Below, one piece after another: positions 38,212 through 50,000 of a stretch of 64,000 bases of DNA. The notes under the pieces are model-generated. The model did not search any database and was not told the origin of the DNA. It saw only the letters and a program-made list of their open reading frames with translations. The DNA comes from Sipunculus nudus. Lineage: Eukaryota; Annelida; Sipuncula; Golfingiida; Sipunculidae. Made by a program: the position numbers and the translations under genes. The stretch spans positions 12,851,019 to 12,915,018 of the forward strand of contig CM049306.1 of the NCBI GenBank assembly GCA_026874595.1, in the 5' to 3' direction. The first letter of the stretch is position 1; each line of letters starts with the position of its first letter.

Positions 38212-38213
<2 letters not shown>
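32208..38213. other. Long non-coding region, nothing recognised
   Basis: About 6 kb of AT-rich, mostly unique-looking sequence. I see no spliced coding signal, RNA gene or member of the repeat families described elsewhere. Open frames such as 33191-33373 and 36400-36681 lack any recognisable domain. It is either intergenic or an intron of a gene whose exons lie outside the window. Confidence 0.45.

Positions 38214-38272
<59 letters not shown>
38214..38272. repeat. (TA)n microsatellite
   Basis: An uninterrupted TA dinucleotide run of about 59 bp, likely length-polymorphic. The open frame running through it (Ile-Tyr repeats) is a by-product. Confidence 0.95.
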
Positions 38273-38275
<3 letters not shown>

Positions 38276-38617
38276 TTACATATTCATGTTGTCATTGTGT
38301 ACATGTTGTGCTCATATGGTTCAAAATCTTAGACTGGTACCTTCCAGTATTATTGGCCTGCCAGTTGTATAGGCAGGTAGACACTTGTCATTTTCTCAGT
38401 TGCTACTGTACTTCATGAAATACTTTACTGAATCAGTCCACCCTCATTACTCATAATGTTGATTTTCTATTCACCAAATAGATATGACATGTCATAGTTC
38501 CTAGCTGAGTTATCCTAACAGAAATGATCTGCTCTTTGACTGCTTTAGATCAAAATTATGTATTATGCATCAAAGGAAAAGACAGTGTTGCTGTGTCCAT
38601 CCACCTGTACTAGTTTA
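38273..38617. other. Non-coding spacer
   Basis: Unique-looking sequence between the microsatellite and the next family-S element. Nothing supported. Confidence 0.4.
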
Positions 38618-41055
38618 TTAGCTCAGCTGACTATAAGTCAACTGAGCTTTAGTCGTGGTCCTTTGTCCGTTGTCTGTCCATCCGTCCGTCCGTCCGTTCG
38701 TTAGACTGCCACTTTTTTAAACCGTTAGACCAACAAATCCAAAATTTGGCATACTGTTAGATGTACCCAAGATCTCCTACCAAACCGAAAATTGGGTCAC
38801 TGCGACTTTGTTACTTCGAGAATTTAAGGAAAAACCTCAAATTTCAATAAAAATCCTTTTATCACACTTCAGGACTGCCTTATATCAAAACCACTTATCT
38901 GTTTTCCTTAATATTTACCAGAAGTATTCTCTGATATAATTCCTATATACATGCCAGAAATTAAGTTAGCTAAGTGTAATTTCTTGAAGTAATGAGCCTG
39001 GACATAATGCATTTTGTAAAAAATCAGGAAAAATATTTACTCACTAAACATGAAAATTTTTGAAGCTAGAGATTTTTTTCCAAGTATATTACTTTGTTTA
39101 ATTAAGATTCAGTTGTATAACCAAAGTTAGATCCAAATTATGTAAATTTTTAATGTTATTTGCATAAAAATAAAATCAGTACCTTAAATTTTGCCTATCT
39201 TTGACCATGGCACGTTTTTTTTCTGTGAGTATTGTTGGATTAATTTTCTAACCATGTAAACATAAGTATTTTATTTGTTTTAATCTGAAATTTGAAAATA
39301 AAAGCTTGAAAATTAGGTTAGTTAATGATTTTTTTCGTTTAAGCTCCATTGTAGTTACTGGGTTTAAAGATTCAGTATGCAGGCTGCCCGCTCCTGGTCA
39401 CTGGAAGTCCGCTATGCCTGGGTTCCTGATTTGTTAAAGTCACTGGGGGAGATCCCCTGACAGGTGAACAGTAATTCTCATACCACCTCCTCCCCCCCCC
39501 CCCCTCCCCCTCGCCAACCCTACACACCAAGTGTTATGCAGTAACTGTTATTAATTGCACTGATTTAGTTACTTGTAATGCTGTTTCCACTCCAATATAC
39601 AAAACTTTCCTTGAAAAAGTAACTCAAGGAGTAATCTGGAAGATACCATGTTGGGTTAATGTAGCATTTTTAAAGAAATCAATTTTCTTTTTAAATGATT
39701 TTAACCAATTAAAATTGAATAAGACCCATCAGTTTGAATAAATTTATAAAATATTAAGAAAATTTATGGATAAATAAAGGCACAAATTAAAATTGTGAAA
39801 TCTGAATCAAGTTTTATTTTTATATTATATTGTTTTGCAAATTTAAAAGATATATTTTGATGGTAAAAAATAAATATATACATTTGTATGCATGATGTGA
39901 CAAGATTGAGATTAATGATGATAATATAAACTAAACATTAAAAAAAATTGATGTGATAAAAAAATGATCTAATACAAACCATTTGTTCATTATTTTCCTG
40001 CCTCAGCAGAATTGAAGATCAGGCTTTGTTTGCCCTGTATGTATATGCAGAAGTGTAGTACATCCCACCATCCCCTACCCAGCCACCCTGCTGGCTGCCA
40101 TTGATTCCTTTGCACCTGTGCACTGGGACATTAGTTTTTATTGCAAATGTGTAAAATATATTTAACTTAAAAAATTATTGGATAAGAAAAAATTAAAATT
40201 TAATTAAAACATATTCCTGCCTCAGGAGAATGGAACATAAACTGACCAACTGTGTCTGTCCATCTCTCAATTATCATTAAATATATATTAATTATGAAAT
40301 TATTCCTATAGTCACTGTGAAATAACTTTCATATGCTGTATGTGGATTGATTCAAGCTATTCTGGTCTGAAACTTGAAAGCAACTTATATATTCAGTTGT
40401 TTAATATTGCAGATGTTAAACTTTAAAACAATTTGATATATTAAAAAATTTAGAAATAATTTAAACTTCATATTATATCAGCTTTGTTTTTCTACAAGTC
40501 TGTTTGTCCTTTTTCAAATATTAAGTAATTGTGAATGAACTTCTTATCATGTAAGCATAATTGAATTAAGTGAAAATCCTATGTATATACACTATAATAA
40601 TACAGAGATGTTGTAACTCCCATCATCCATCCCCCCCCCCCCCAAAGGCCTTGCACCTGTTGACTGGGGACATTAGTTATAATTCAACTGTATAGATAAA
40701 AAAAAATACATAAATCTCATAATATATAGTATAAAAAATAGATCCAATTTAACAAATGTGTAAACTACTGGACTGTCAACAATTTATCAAAAAGTCAACC
40801 AATGATCATGGTTATAATATACATCTTATGTTCACAAACTGATCACATGCTTCAATTTTATCATTAGGAAATGCATGTTTTGGTCACAAAATATTATTTG
40901 CAACAATTTCTTACACATCAATACAAACCAATCATGTCAACCAGCCATGGCCTATATTACCTTTTCGTCTTTTACTTTATCTCAATTTGATATTAATTTA
41001 GGTTTTTATCTTCAAGGTCAACTTCAGCTGAGCACAGTGATCCATGGGTCCCTTG
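38618..41055 (+). mobile_element. Family S element (copy 4, long subfamily)
   Basis: It begins with the hairpin at 38620-38648 (AGCTCAG...CTGAGCT), then AGTCGTGGTCCTTTGTCC and GTCC repeats at about 38670-38700. It ends CACAGTGATCCATGGGTCCC then TTG. The left ~700 bp matches copies 1-3 in inverse orientation. The interior (C-rich tracts near 39490 and 40630; CCTGCCTCAG blocks at 40001 and 40217) matches 55800-57240 but not copy 2, so two subfamilies share their ends. The site 39321|39322 is the empty counterpart of the insertion at 54597. No coding capacity. Confidence 0.8.
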
Positions 41056-41850
41056 TTTTTATATGAGATGAAGCGGGTCTGTAGGAATTTCATGAGTTTC
41101 AAAAAGCCACTGGGAAAATAGCAGGGACTGGCCTGTTCATGTAAGTCAGGGTTCAGCAGGCTGTAATATTGTAGGATACCATTCAGTTTATCAGAGTCAT
41201 TGTACAGTAGTATATCATGGTCATTGTTCATATATTATCATTATCATTGCACTTAATAAACTACTGCCGTCATGTATGGGGGAGTCAGAACACGTTGCAG
41301 CTATGGTCATCATTGGGTTTTAAGGTCCAATGGCTGTACATTATTATTTCAGCTGCCATGTTTATGACAGCTATCACTTTATCAATTTGGAAAGTGAAGA
41401 ATATAACAAATATTTGATAACATTATTTCTTGTTGTTTTGATGTTCACTTTCAGATCTGTGAAAGATTAATGCAAGTATGGATTGATGTCAGAATCATAC
41501 AAGTGTGTTGTGGGTGACCTCCATATGCCATCCATTGTGTCTTCTTTCCTCTATCCTCCATCAGTTGGTCCTCTTCATCTAGATGCTGGCTCCAGCTTCT
41601 TAATTACCCCGCCAATGTACCCCACCCTTTGTTTAACCCTATTAGGATTCTGCTGCTTTCAGTTAGCACTGTTTGGAAGGCTGTGCTGGTCTTTTCTTAA
41701 ATAGTATGTATGAAGTATGCAATAACGGTATACAATTTTCATATGCTTAAATACTTGCCGTCACATACAGTTATGTCACTCACATGCACAATGAAATATA
41801 AATAAACTTTGATAAGGATGCTAATTTGCATCATTCAAGGCCATATTATT
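41056..41850. other. Non-coding stretch, nothing recognised
   Basis: Mixed composition. Short open frames (41217-41417, 41483-41704) show no domain. No repeat match elsewhere in the window was noticed. Confidence 0.4.
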
Positions 41851-43733
41851 ATGCCCCCTCCACAAAGTGGCCGGGGCATATAGTTTTACCCATGTCCGTC
41901 ATTCCGTCAGTCCGTCATTCCGTCATTCCGAAATCAAACAGTTGTACAGACTTTTTTTCGCAATGCCTGCAGATATTGGCCTGATTTTTGGTGTGTGGGC
42001 AGATAATGACCAGTTACAGATCGAGTTCGCGTTTCGTCCCGGTTGACCTACTTTTGACCGTTTTACAGCTCCTGAACTTAGAAAATTTCATGAAAAATAG
42101 AAATTTTCATGACAAATACACATGTACGGACTTTTTTTCGCAATGCCTGCGAATATTGGCCTGATTTTTGGTGTGTGGGCAGATAATGACCAGTTACAGA
42201 TTGAGTTCGCGTTTCGTCCCTGTTGACCTACCTTTGACCGTTTTACGGCTCCTAAACTTAGAAAATTTCATGAAAAATAGAAATTTTCATGACAAATACA
42301 CATGTACGGACTTATTTTCGCAATGCCTGCAGATATTGGCCTGATTTTTGGTGTGTGGGCAGATAATGACCAGTTACAGATCGAGTTCGCGTTTTGTCCC
42401 GGTTGACCTACTTTTGACCGTTTTACGGCTCCTAAACTTAGAAAATTTCATGAAAAATAGAAATTTTATTGACAAATACACATGTACAGACTTTTTTTCG
42501 CAATGCCTGCAGATATTGGCCTGATTTTTAGTGTGTGGGCAGATAATGACCAGTTACAGATCAAGTTCACGTTTCGTCCCGGTTGACCTACTTTTGACCG
42601 TTTTACGGCTCCTAAACTTAGAAAAATTCATGAAAAATAGAAATTTTCGTGACAAATACACATGTACAGTCGTTTTTAGCCCTCAGCTCATAGGCTGATG
42701 GGCTATTGTCGTCACCCAAGCTGTCCGTCTGTCCATCTGTCTGTCCAGTGTCTGTCCGTCCGTCCGTTCCGCGTCTGTTAACTTTTACCTTGTGAGCGGG
42801 ATATCTCTAAAAGGATTCACCGTTGGAATTTTATTTCATCAGAGAAGATGTATATTGATAAAATCTCGGTCAAGTTCGAAGATGGGTGACCTTGACCCAT
42901 TTTTCTACATTTTAGAGCTGATTATAGAAAAACACTCAGAAGTTTATATCTCAGGAACCATTGTGTGGAATTTCACAAAACTTACTATGATCATTGGGAC
43001 TGATGGTCTGTATGTGCTGCACAATTTTGGTGGCGCCACCTGCAATTTCTGATTTTTTAATGAAATTTTATCGGATTTTTTCAATTTTGGCCTTTTGTGC
43101 AGGATATCTCTAAAGGTATTCAACACAGGAACTTCATTTCTTCAGTGCTTTTGCATTATATTTACAAAATCTTGGTCAAGTTCAAAGATGGGTGATCTTG
43201 ACCTACTTTTCAATATCACAGAGCTTAGTATAGAAAAAAACTTAGGAGCTTATTTCTCAGGAAGCATTTGGGTGATTGTTATGAAACATGGTATATACCT
43301 CTCCAATTTAAATTTATAAATGATTATCAACTTTTGCTAATATTCTAGTTTTGCAATACAATGCTTACAGATACTGGCCTAATGTTTGGTCTGTGGGCGC
43401 ATAATGACCACTTACAGATCGAGTTCGCGTTTCGTCCCAGTTAACCTATTTTTCACCATATGACAGATCCTGAACATAGAAAATTTCATGAAAGACAGAA
43501 ATTTTCATGAAAAATGCACATATATGGATTTTTTTTCACAATGCCTGCAGATACTGGCCTGATTTTTGGTGTGTTGCTTGATAATGACCCTTTACAGATC
43601 GAGTTTGCATTTTGCCCTTGTTGACCTACTTTTGACCATACAACACTTCCTGAACTTAAAAAATTTTACAAAATTTAACAAATGTTTCTAATTTGCCCAA
43701 GCGGGGGCATTCGTGTCGTTCGGACACATCTAG
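41851..43733 (+). mobile_element. Helitron-like element with 180-bp tandem units and a nested insertion
   Basis: The 5' end is a hairpin at 41852-41878 (TGCCCC...CCAC-AAA-GTGG...GGGGCA), then TATAGTTTTACCCATGTCCG and GTC(C/A)-type repeats. Four units with GACTTTTTTTCGCAATGCCT (or close variants) recur at 41948, 42128, 42308 and 42488, exactly 180 bp apart. A fifth is interrupted at 42672 by another element, resumes at 43349, and is followed by one more diverged unit. The 3' end is a perfect small hairpin GTGTC-GTTCG-GACAC (43713-43727) followed by ATCTAG and T. Non-coding; Helitron-like by its ends. Confidence 0.75.
42677..43348 (+). mobile_element. Nested Helitron-like element carrying a GGTGGCGCCACC core
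   Basis: Its 5' end is a hairpin (AGCCCTCAGCTCATAGGCTG... to GGGCT, about 42678-42703), then ATTGTCGTCACCCAAGCTGT and GTCC repeats to about 42768. Two diverged ~275-bp units follow (AGGATATCTCTAAAGGTATT-like phrases at about 42798 and 43103). An exact GGTGGCGCCACC lies at about 43030. It ends AATATTCTAG followed by T. It interrupts the 180-bp array of the surrounding element within a T run, so it is younger than that array. A 3' hairpin is not obvious. Confidence 0.65.
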
Positions 43734-44962
43734 TTTGCATATGTTTTATTTTATTTTTTTGGGGGGGGGGGGGACATATTGCTGTGTGCACTTGACTATG
43801 AGTCTTTTGCCCAAACCATTCTTATTTATATGCTATGTTAAACTTAAAGCACCCAATTGGTTTCGGCTATCAGCATTGGCCAAAACAGTTTTGGGCATGT
43901 ACATGTTATAGGGGTACATGGTTCTGACCTGGTAATTAAGCCTGAGTTAAGTCAGGGTACTTGGTAATGTTTATCTTACTAGCTCAGTATTCTCTTTCAG
44001 ATTTGAATCATAGATACTCTCTATATTAGAATGATGGGTTAGCATCCAGTTGAACCCACTGAGTCACTTTGGATAAAACATCTCATTTAGTTATAAGAAA
44101 AAGGGGATTAACATTGCCATCTGGTTAAGAAATGATAAATGTGGAATTAGCTCAGTGGTAAATTAAAAGGAGAATCAGTTCTTCCCACAAGACTGTTACA
44201 GAAACAAATTTAATGTAGAAGGTGCATACTCATTAGAATGCTGAGGTACTGTTAGTAGATCACTAAAAGTAACAATATAAAAAAAATTATATATCATCAC
44301 AACATGCAGCATGTAAAAAGCATGACAAATCTTTCATTTCCTACCCTAAAACACTTAAACCATGAACAAAAAAGTTGATGTTTAATTAAATTTAAAGTTT
44401 TTCATTGTGCAAAAGTTTTCAGAAGAATTCTGTTGTGGAGTGAATATTTTGTTAGATTGTTGATTCAGAATTATGCTGAGCCCAAAGACCCCTTAGTCAT
44501 TTATTGTTTGTGTGGGAATGACTGAGGATTATTCATGAGTTATAGAGGACCACAAAGCATCACATGTAGTAATTAACTACATTGTCACATCTGTGCTCAT
44601 TAAGGCTCTTTGTTCTTGTTCTTTTGGACGCTACCTGCCCCCTCCCCTCCCACAGATGCTCACACCTGCTGTACTGAATATATAATGGATGGACCTGCGA
44701 TGCGCTATTCGGCTAGAGAAGAGAATTAGCTCCCTGTTTCAGTCCCAGAGGCCTTCATTAAGACAGAATCAGTCATGAGAGAGCACCCAGAGAGCACACA
44801 CCACTACCAAAGTCAGATATCCACAGCTTCCTAAGAACTCTAAATTGCTTCATTGCCCACCTATCCTGCATTTCTTATATTTATCTTATTTTATATTGAG
44901 ATATCTTTTACAATGACTATGTTAAACTATCCAACATGCAGATGGACAGACATACATTCATT
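43734..44962. other. Non-coding stretch
   Basis: It contains a G run at about 43759-43772. The sequence near 44139 (GGAATTAGCTCAGTGGTAAA) resembles the 5' half of a tRNA but lacks the rest. No gene is supported. Confidence 0.4.
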
Positions 44963-45957
44963 TTATCCTCCAAAACACGAGTTTTGCAAATACTTTGTTT
45001 TCATGCGGGTTCCCTCACCACCGCGTTTGTTTCCAAAGAAGAACTCTGAGACCCTTGGACCGGTCTTTCCAAAACTTGGCATAGTTATCTGCTCACCTAT
45101 GTAGTTGTGCTTAACAAAGACAGATGGTGCCACCTGCAATTGTTCATGTTCATTATGAATCTGGGTGTCCTTGTGATAACAACCCCTATCTCAGGAGGGG
45201 TTCAATGTATTGAGCTGAAACTTTACATGTTAATAGATCTTGGACACCTCAATCTCGTATTCAAGTCTGGTGCCGCCATCAATAAACATCTTTGCATGGC
45301 GTCCATCCATGTGTCTGCTTTGGGTGAAAATTGCTCATATCTCTGGAATGATTGAGTGTTTTGGTCCGAAGTTTGACATGTCCATCCATCTTGGAGAGTA
45401 ATCTCATAGACCAGATAAGTAGCGCCACCTACCTTCCTGTTTTCATAGAATACATTTATGCCCTTTCCTCGGGAGTGGTTTGCTGTATTGGCCTGTAATT
45501 GTGTATGTCATAAATCTTGGATAACTCAGTCTTGTATTCAAGATGGGTGGCGCCATCTGCAACTATTTTGTGTGTGTCCATCTTTCTCTTTGCTTTGGGT
45601 AAAAAAAGCACATATCTTGGGAGTGGATGGATGTATCAGCCTGACATTTTGCATGATTATTTGTCTTCGATAGCTTTGTTGTAGACCAGATAGGTGGCCC
45701 CACCTACTGTTCTGTTTTTTTAGAATACATTGATGCACTTATTCTCAGTAGTGTTTCAGCCTGATATATTCCATGGTGTAGCCATATATAGATCTGTTTT
45801 TGTTGAAAAATTGTACATTTATGAGGATTTGAGTTTAATTGGCATCACTGAGTCATGTAATGTCAGGAACATTTAATACTTTATTTTATCCATGCGTCTG
45901 TGATTTGACGGATACATGTAGTCACTTGTCCACTGCCCATATTCTTGTTTATAGTGT
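44963..45957 (+). mobile_element. Family P Helitron-like element (old copy)
   Basis: The left edge (TTATCCTCCAAAACACGAGT then TTTGCAAATAC) is a decayed version of the family-P 5' hairpin. The right edge (GTAGTCACTTGTCCACTGCC then CATATTCTTG before T) is a decayed version of its 3' hairpin and CTAG. Diverged cores occur in between (GGTGCCACCTGC near 45125, GGTGCCGCCATC near 45269, AGCGCCACCTAC near 45421, GGTGGCGCCATC near 45547, GGTGGCCCCACC near 45693). Divergence implies it is older than copies A and D. Confidence 0.65.
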
Positions 45958-46781
45958 AAATTTGATTAAAGTAATAAATATAATGAAGTTGAGCTAGTGC
46001 ATTATGAAATGGTGTCAGTATCTACTAAAATTAGTATTAGACAATGAATCTGTTAAAATGATAATATGAATATATCAAATGTTTGAATGAAAAATATTTG
46101 TGAAAATAAAAGGTAAAACTGTTGATTACCAAATTTACAGTTAAATTCTGAACTTAAAACTCCATCTTGAGTTTCAGACATAAAATATTGATATTTACAA
46201 ATTCATGTGTGACAGACATATAGAAATAAAAAAAAAAACAAATTTTATTATAAATATTTTATATATATTTATTGATTAAAATACATTTATATACCTGTGT
46301 GTAAAAAATGTTGTATTTCATTCCTAAAATCAAATATTATAAACAATGCAGATATAAAAAGAAGATTGATTTGTAATGAAATGCCAAGAGGGACATTTGA
46401 ATTAAGTTTTCTAGCTCTCACATGTGATTAACATCAATTTATATTTTCAAAATTAAACAAATATATAGGAAATGTAAACAGATAATAAACATATACCAAG
46501 TCCTTACCCCAGGTACATTGATATATGTATGTAATATAAACCAGTTATGGGTGACCTAAGCAAGGTACAGGAATTGAATGTAAGAGACTGATTTATTGCA
46601 ACAGGTGCAAGTTCATCATGGGCTGAGGAGAAAAAAAGGATACCTTGCTCCCATTACTACAACATTTTTCAGCATGAGAACATCCATGTATAAATCTGTT
46701 CATGTGTATACATTGTTCCCATGGGTTTCATTTAAAACCTGAATATAATTCATGCTTTTTATTTTCTGGCAAGAGGGGGCA
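45958..46781. other. Non-coding stretch, nothing recognised
   Basis: Very AT-rich, with A and TA-rich runs near 46220-46270. No coding or structural RNA signal. Confidence 0.4.
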
Positions 46782-47045
46782 TGTCCCTTGCTTTCTGTTT
46801 CATGTGACCTGTCTCCCTAGCTTTCTGTGTCGTGTAACCTGTCTCCCTGGCTTTCTGTTTCATGTAACCTATGTCACTGGCTTCCTGATTCATGTTACCT
46901 GTGTCCCTAGCTTTCTGTATAATATTACCTGTGTCCCTGGCTTCCTTTTTCATGTCACATGTGTCCCTGGCTTTCTGTTTCATTTAACCTCCGGCTCTAG
47001 CTTTCCGTTTCATGTAAACTGTGTCTCTTGCTATATGTTTCATAT
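46782..47045. repeat. 30-bp minisatellite (about nine units)
   Basis: The unit is close to CTTTCTGTTTCATGTAACCT followed by GTGTCCCTGG, diverging by a few bases per copy. As 30 is a multiple of three, both strands stay open through the array and encode ten-residue repeats (FLFHVTCVPG-like on +). There is no start context, conserved flank or domain to suggest a protein. Confidence 0.85.
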
Positions 47046-50000
47046 ATTTCCATAGGTATCCTCTTCTGTATTATTTATACTGTCAATGAAGGTGAATGGA
47101 AGTTTCATTTTCACCTATATCTGTCTTGTGGTGTCTCAGGAAGTTATATCAGAAACTTTGGGGAAAATAAATGCTTCATCTCTGTCACCAGATTGTTCAT
47201 ATGGTTTTGTTGTTGTCACATATTGAATAAAAACATGAACCTTTCATAATTATCAACAAAACCTTATAATCACCTTTGGTAGTACAGACTGTGGATGTGT
47301 TTGGGTTGTCTGGTAAGTCACTTGACCCTCACAGTGTTTTACTGTGATAAGTAGACTTCAATCACATCTGTATATCCCATATAAATTGATCTTCAAGTGG
47401 CCTCAGTGATTGTATATAAATTAGATTTGATTTTAAGTATAATGTTTAAGTCAGTTAATTGTGTCACTGGTGAAGGGATGAGCTTTCTAGTTGCTTAGTC
47501 TGATGAACAGAGAGATGGATTTTCTTAAAACTTCTAACAGTTTCTAATTGTACTACCCAGATTGGTCTTCCAGTATTGAATGATTTACTGGTGTTCTGGC
47601 AAAAGTAAAATGATTACAGTAGTATGTTTGGCACTGTATGATTCACTGAAGGACATCTAATATCCTTTTTTCCAAGGACATATTTGTGTTATTCATATTT
47701 TTTGTTTACCGGTATTAAAAGAAATCTTGGGAGCTGTGCTTACAAAACCTTTATGGAGGATTAGTCATATCAGCAGGAAGAAGCCAATTTATTGTGCTGT
47801 TTCTTGAGACATTGATTAAGGATGGTTTTTGTCATGCTGATTGCCTTTTTTTTCGTCTCTCACTATTGGTGTAGAGTCACCTTAGATTAACTAGTGATGA
47901 TGTTCTAGTTCTTCACTGAGCAGGCTTTCCAACTGGTTAACATTAAGGTATGCACCATGCTTCCAGGTTCCAAATCCCCTAGTTCTATTCTCCATGGCTT
48001 TCGCTTAACAAATCACAAAAAAATTAATTATTTTCCAAATCACAGCTTGATAGAACTTCAGTTACTCTTACTGTAGAATTTCATTTCTGTGTTTGTCACT
48101 AAATATTTAAGACTCCTCTATATGGGTTCTAGCTCTCCAACGTGGCTGCTTTTGGTTTTCCAAAAGATTTATATATAGTTACAAGTCATAGATTTGCACA
48201 TTACATTTGTTTTGGACCTAATTTTCAAGCTAAATGGCCTATCCAAGCTGTCTGTATTACTAATCACACTGGGGGGGGGGGGAGGGGGGGGGGGAATGAT
48301 TATGAGACTGGGAGATTTCAGGTTTGAAGAGGGTTTAAGGGGATAGGAGGAGGCTCCCTTACTTGTGATTGCTAGGTGATTCAGCAGTCATCTAGTTGTC
48401 ATTTGACTTGTATGAAAATGCACACTACAGGTGGCATCACTTATATTGAACTTTTTTTTTCTCCATGTCAAAATGGTATGCCGGTTTAAGCTGTATAAGC
48501 AGCTTTGGCACAACTTATACTGAACTACAGCTTACAGCTTAAATGATATTTTATTTTCATGCTATTATTTGATTTGTTATCCACTATCATGCACAGTTAC
48601 AACCTTTGGCCCCTTGTTGAGAATGACAGACTAAAGCTATCAGGGTTATACTTAAATTAGCAAGACTAAAAATGTAACCACTAGACCAGGGATGTCCAAA
48701 TTGGTTCAAGCAGGTTCTAGTAAACTCTAAGTGTAAATCCTACATTACCTTACAGTGACCTAAATTTACATGCTTATGGCCTAAAGTAAAGTGTAAGACT
48801 GCATGAGCTGAGAATCATGACCCATGGACCACTTGTTCTTGCTTTGCATTTGGAACAAATGTTTAGAGCTTAGTTGCCTGTGTAAAATATAGCTGTAAAA
48901 AAAACCCCAGATGTTACTGTAATAAGAAAGGGCAGACATGGTTGCATGGAATATACAAGCTGGTAGAGTGTACTCTTTAATTTTATATAATTCTTGATTT
49001 GAAAACAATTATCCATTAACTATAGATTAACATCTTATGCACATGAAAGTACCTGACAAAGATGTTTGAATGAATACAGCATTCCTTTTGTCATTATCAT
49101 GAGAAAATTCCCCAAGCTCCATCTACATGTCTGATTTATATGACCCTGCGATGTTCATACTTTCAGGTACACAGTCTTGTTGCTCCTCGCACTGCCTTCA
49201 CATTTGTCTTCAAGGGGTAAAAAACAAAGTTATATCACTGAAGCTGTGGGAGACTGGTGAATATCACTAAGGGTGATGATCAAATGCATGTTAAGAATGC
49301 TGTATGACCTAAGGGGTCATGCTATACATCTAAAGGCTTTAATCTTCCTGCCTTTGCTGTGTTCATTGCTCTTGTGTTCGTGCTTGGTTTGTTTATTGCC
49401 TCCTCCAGGATATATGTTCATTCCTATTCATGTGTGTGTGTGTGTGTGTTTGTTCACAACATAACTCATGTAATCATGAACAGAACACCAATAAATTTTC
49501 AGGGCACCCCAGGAATTGGCCAGTGGAGAATTGATTAGATTTTCATTTGGGTCTGGCTCATGATCCTTTTCCTTGAAGGACTTCAAGAAATAATCTGTAA
49601 TGTGCAGTCACATATGCCTGACTAAACATTGGAATATGGGCCAAATAATTGACTGCAAACACTTGTTGGAGAACATAGGCACCAGTGAATATGCACAAAT
49701 AAGTGAATGAAAACATGGGTTGTAGAGAATCCCACATTAAGGACTGCCCACATGGTGGAGGCCTTCATTCCTGAGAATGCATATTTCTAGTTGTGATTTG
49801 TTTGTTTTTTAAATTCTTATATTTTTTACCCATTGTCAAATTAAATCCACTGCTGTCTTGATTTCTTATATTTTGCTCAATATATCTGTGGTAAAAATTG
49901 CAGTAACTTTATAAAGCCTGTTTCTCTATTGTTATTCTTCACTGTTATTATTCTTAAAGTAAAATATCTCTAAATAGGGAGCCATCAAATGTTATTAACT

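Noticed and set aside
38089-38418. Open frames with Ile-Tyr repeats
   Set aside because: They are created by the (TA)n microsatellite.
44137-44200. tRNA-like 5' half (GGAATTAGCTCAGTGGTAAA)
   Set aside because: No anticodon arm, T-loop or acceptor match follows, so it is not a tRNA gene. It is too short to call a SINE.
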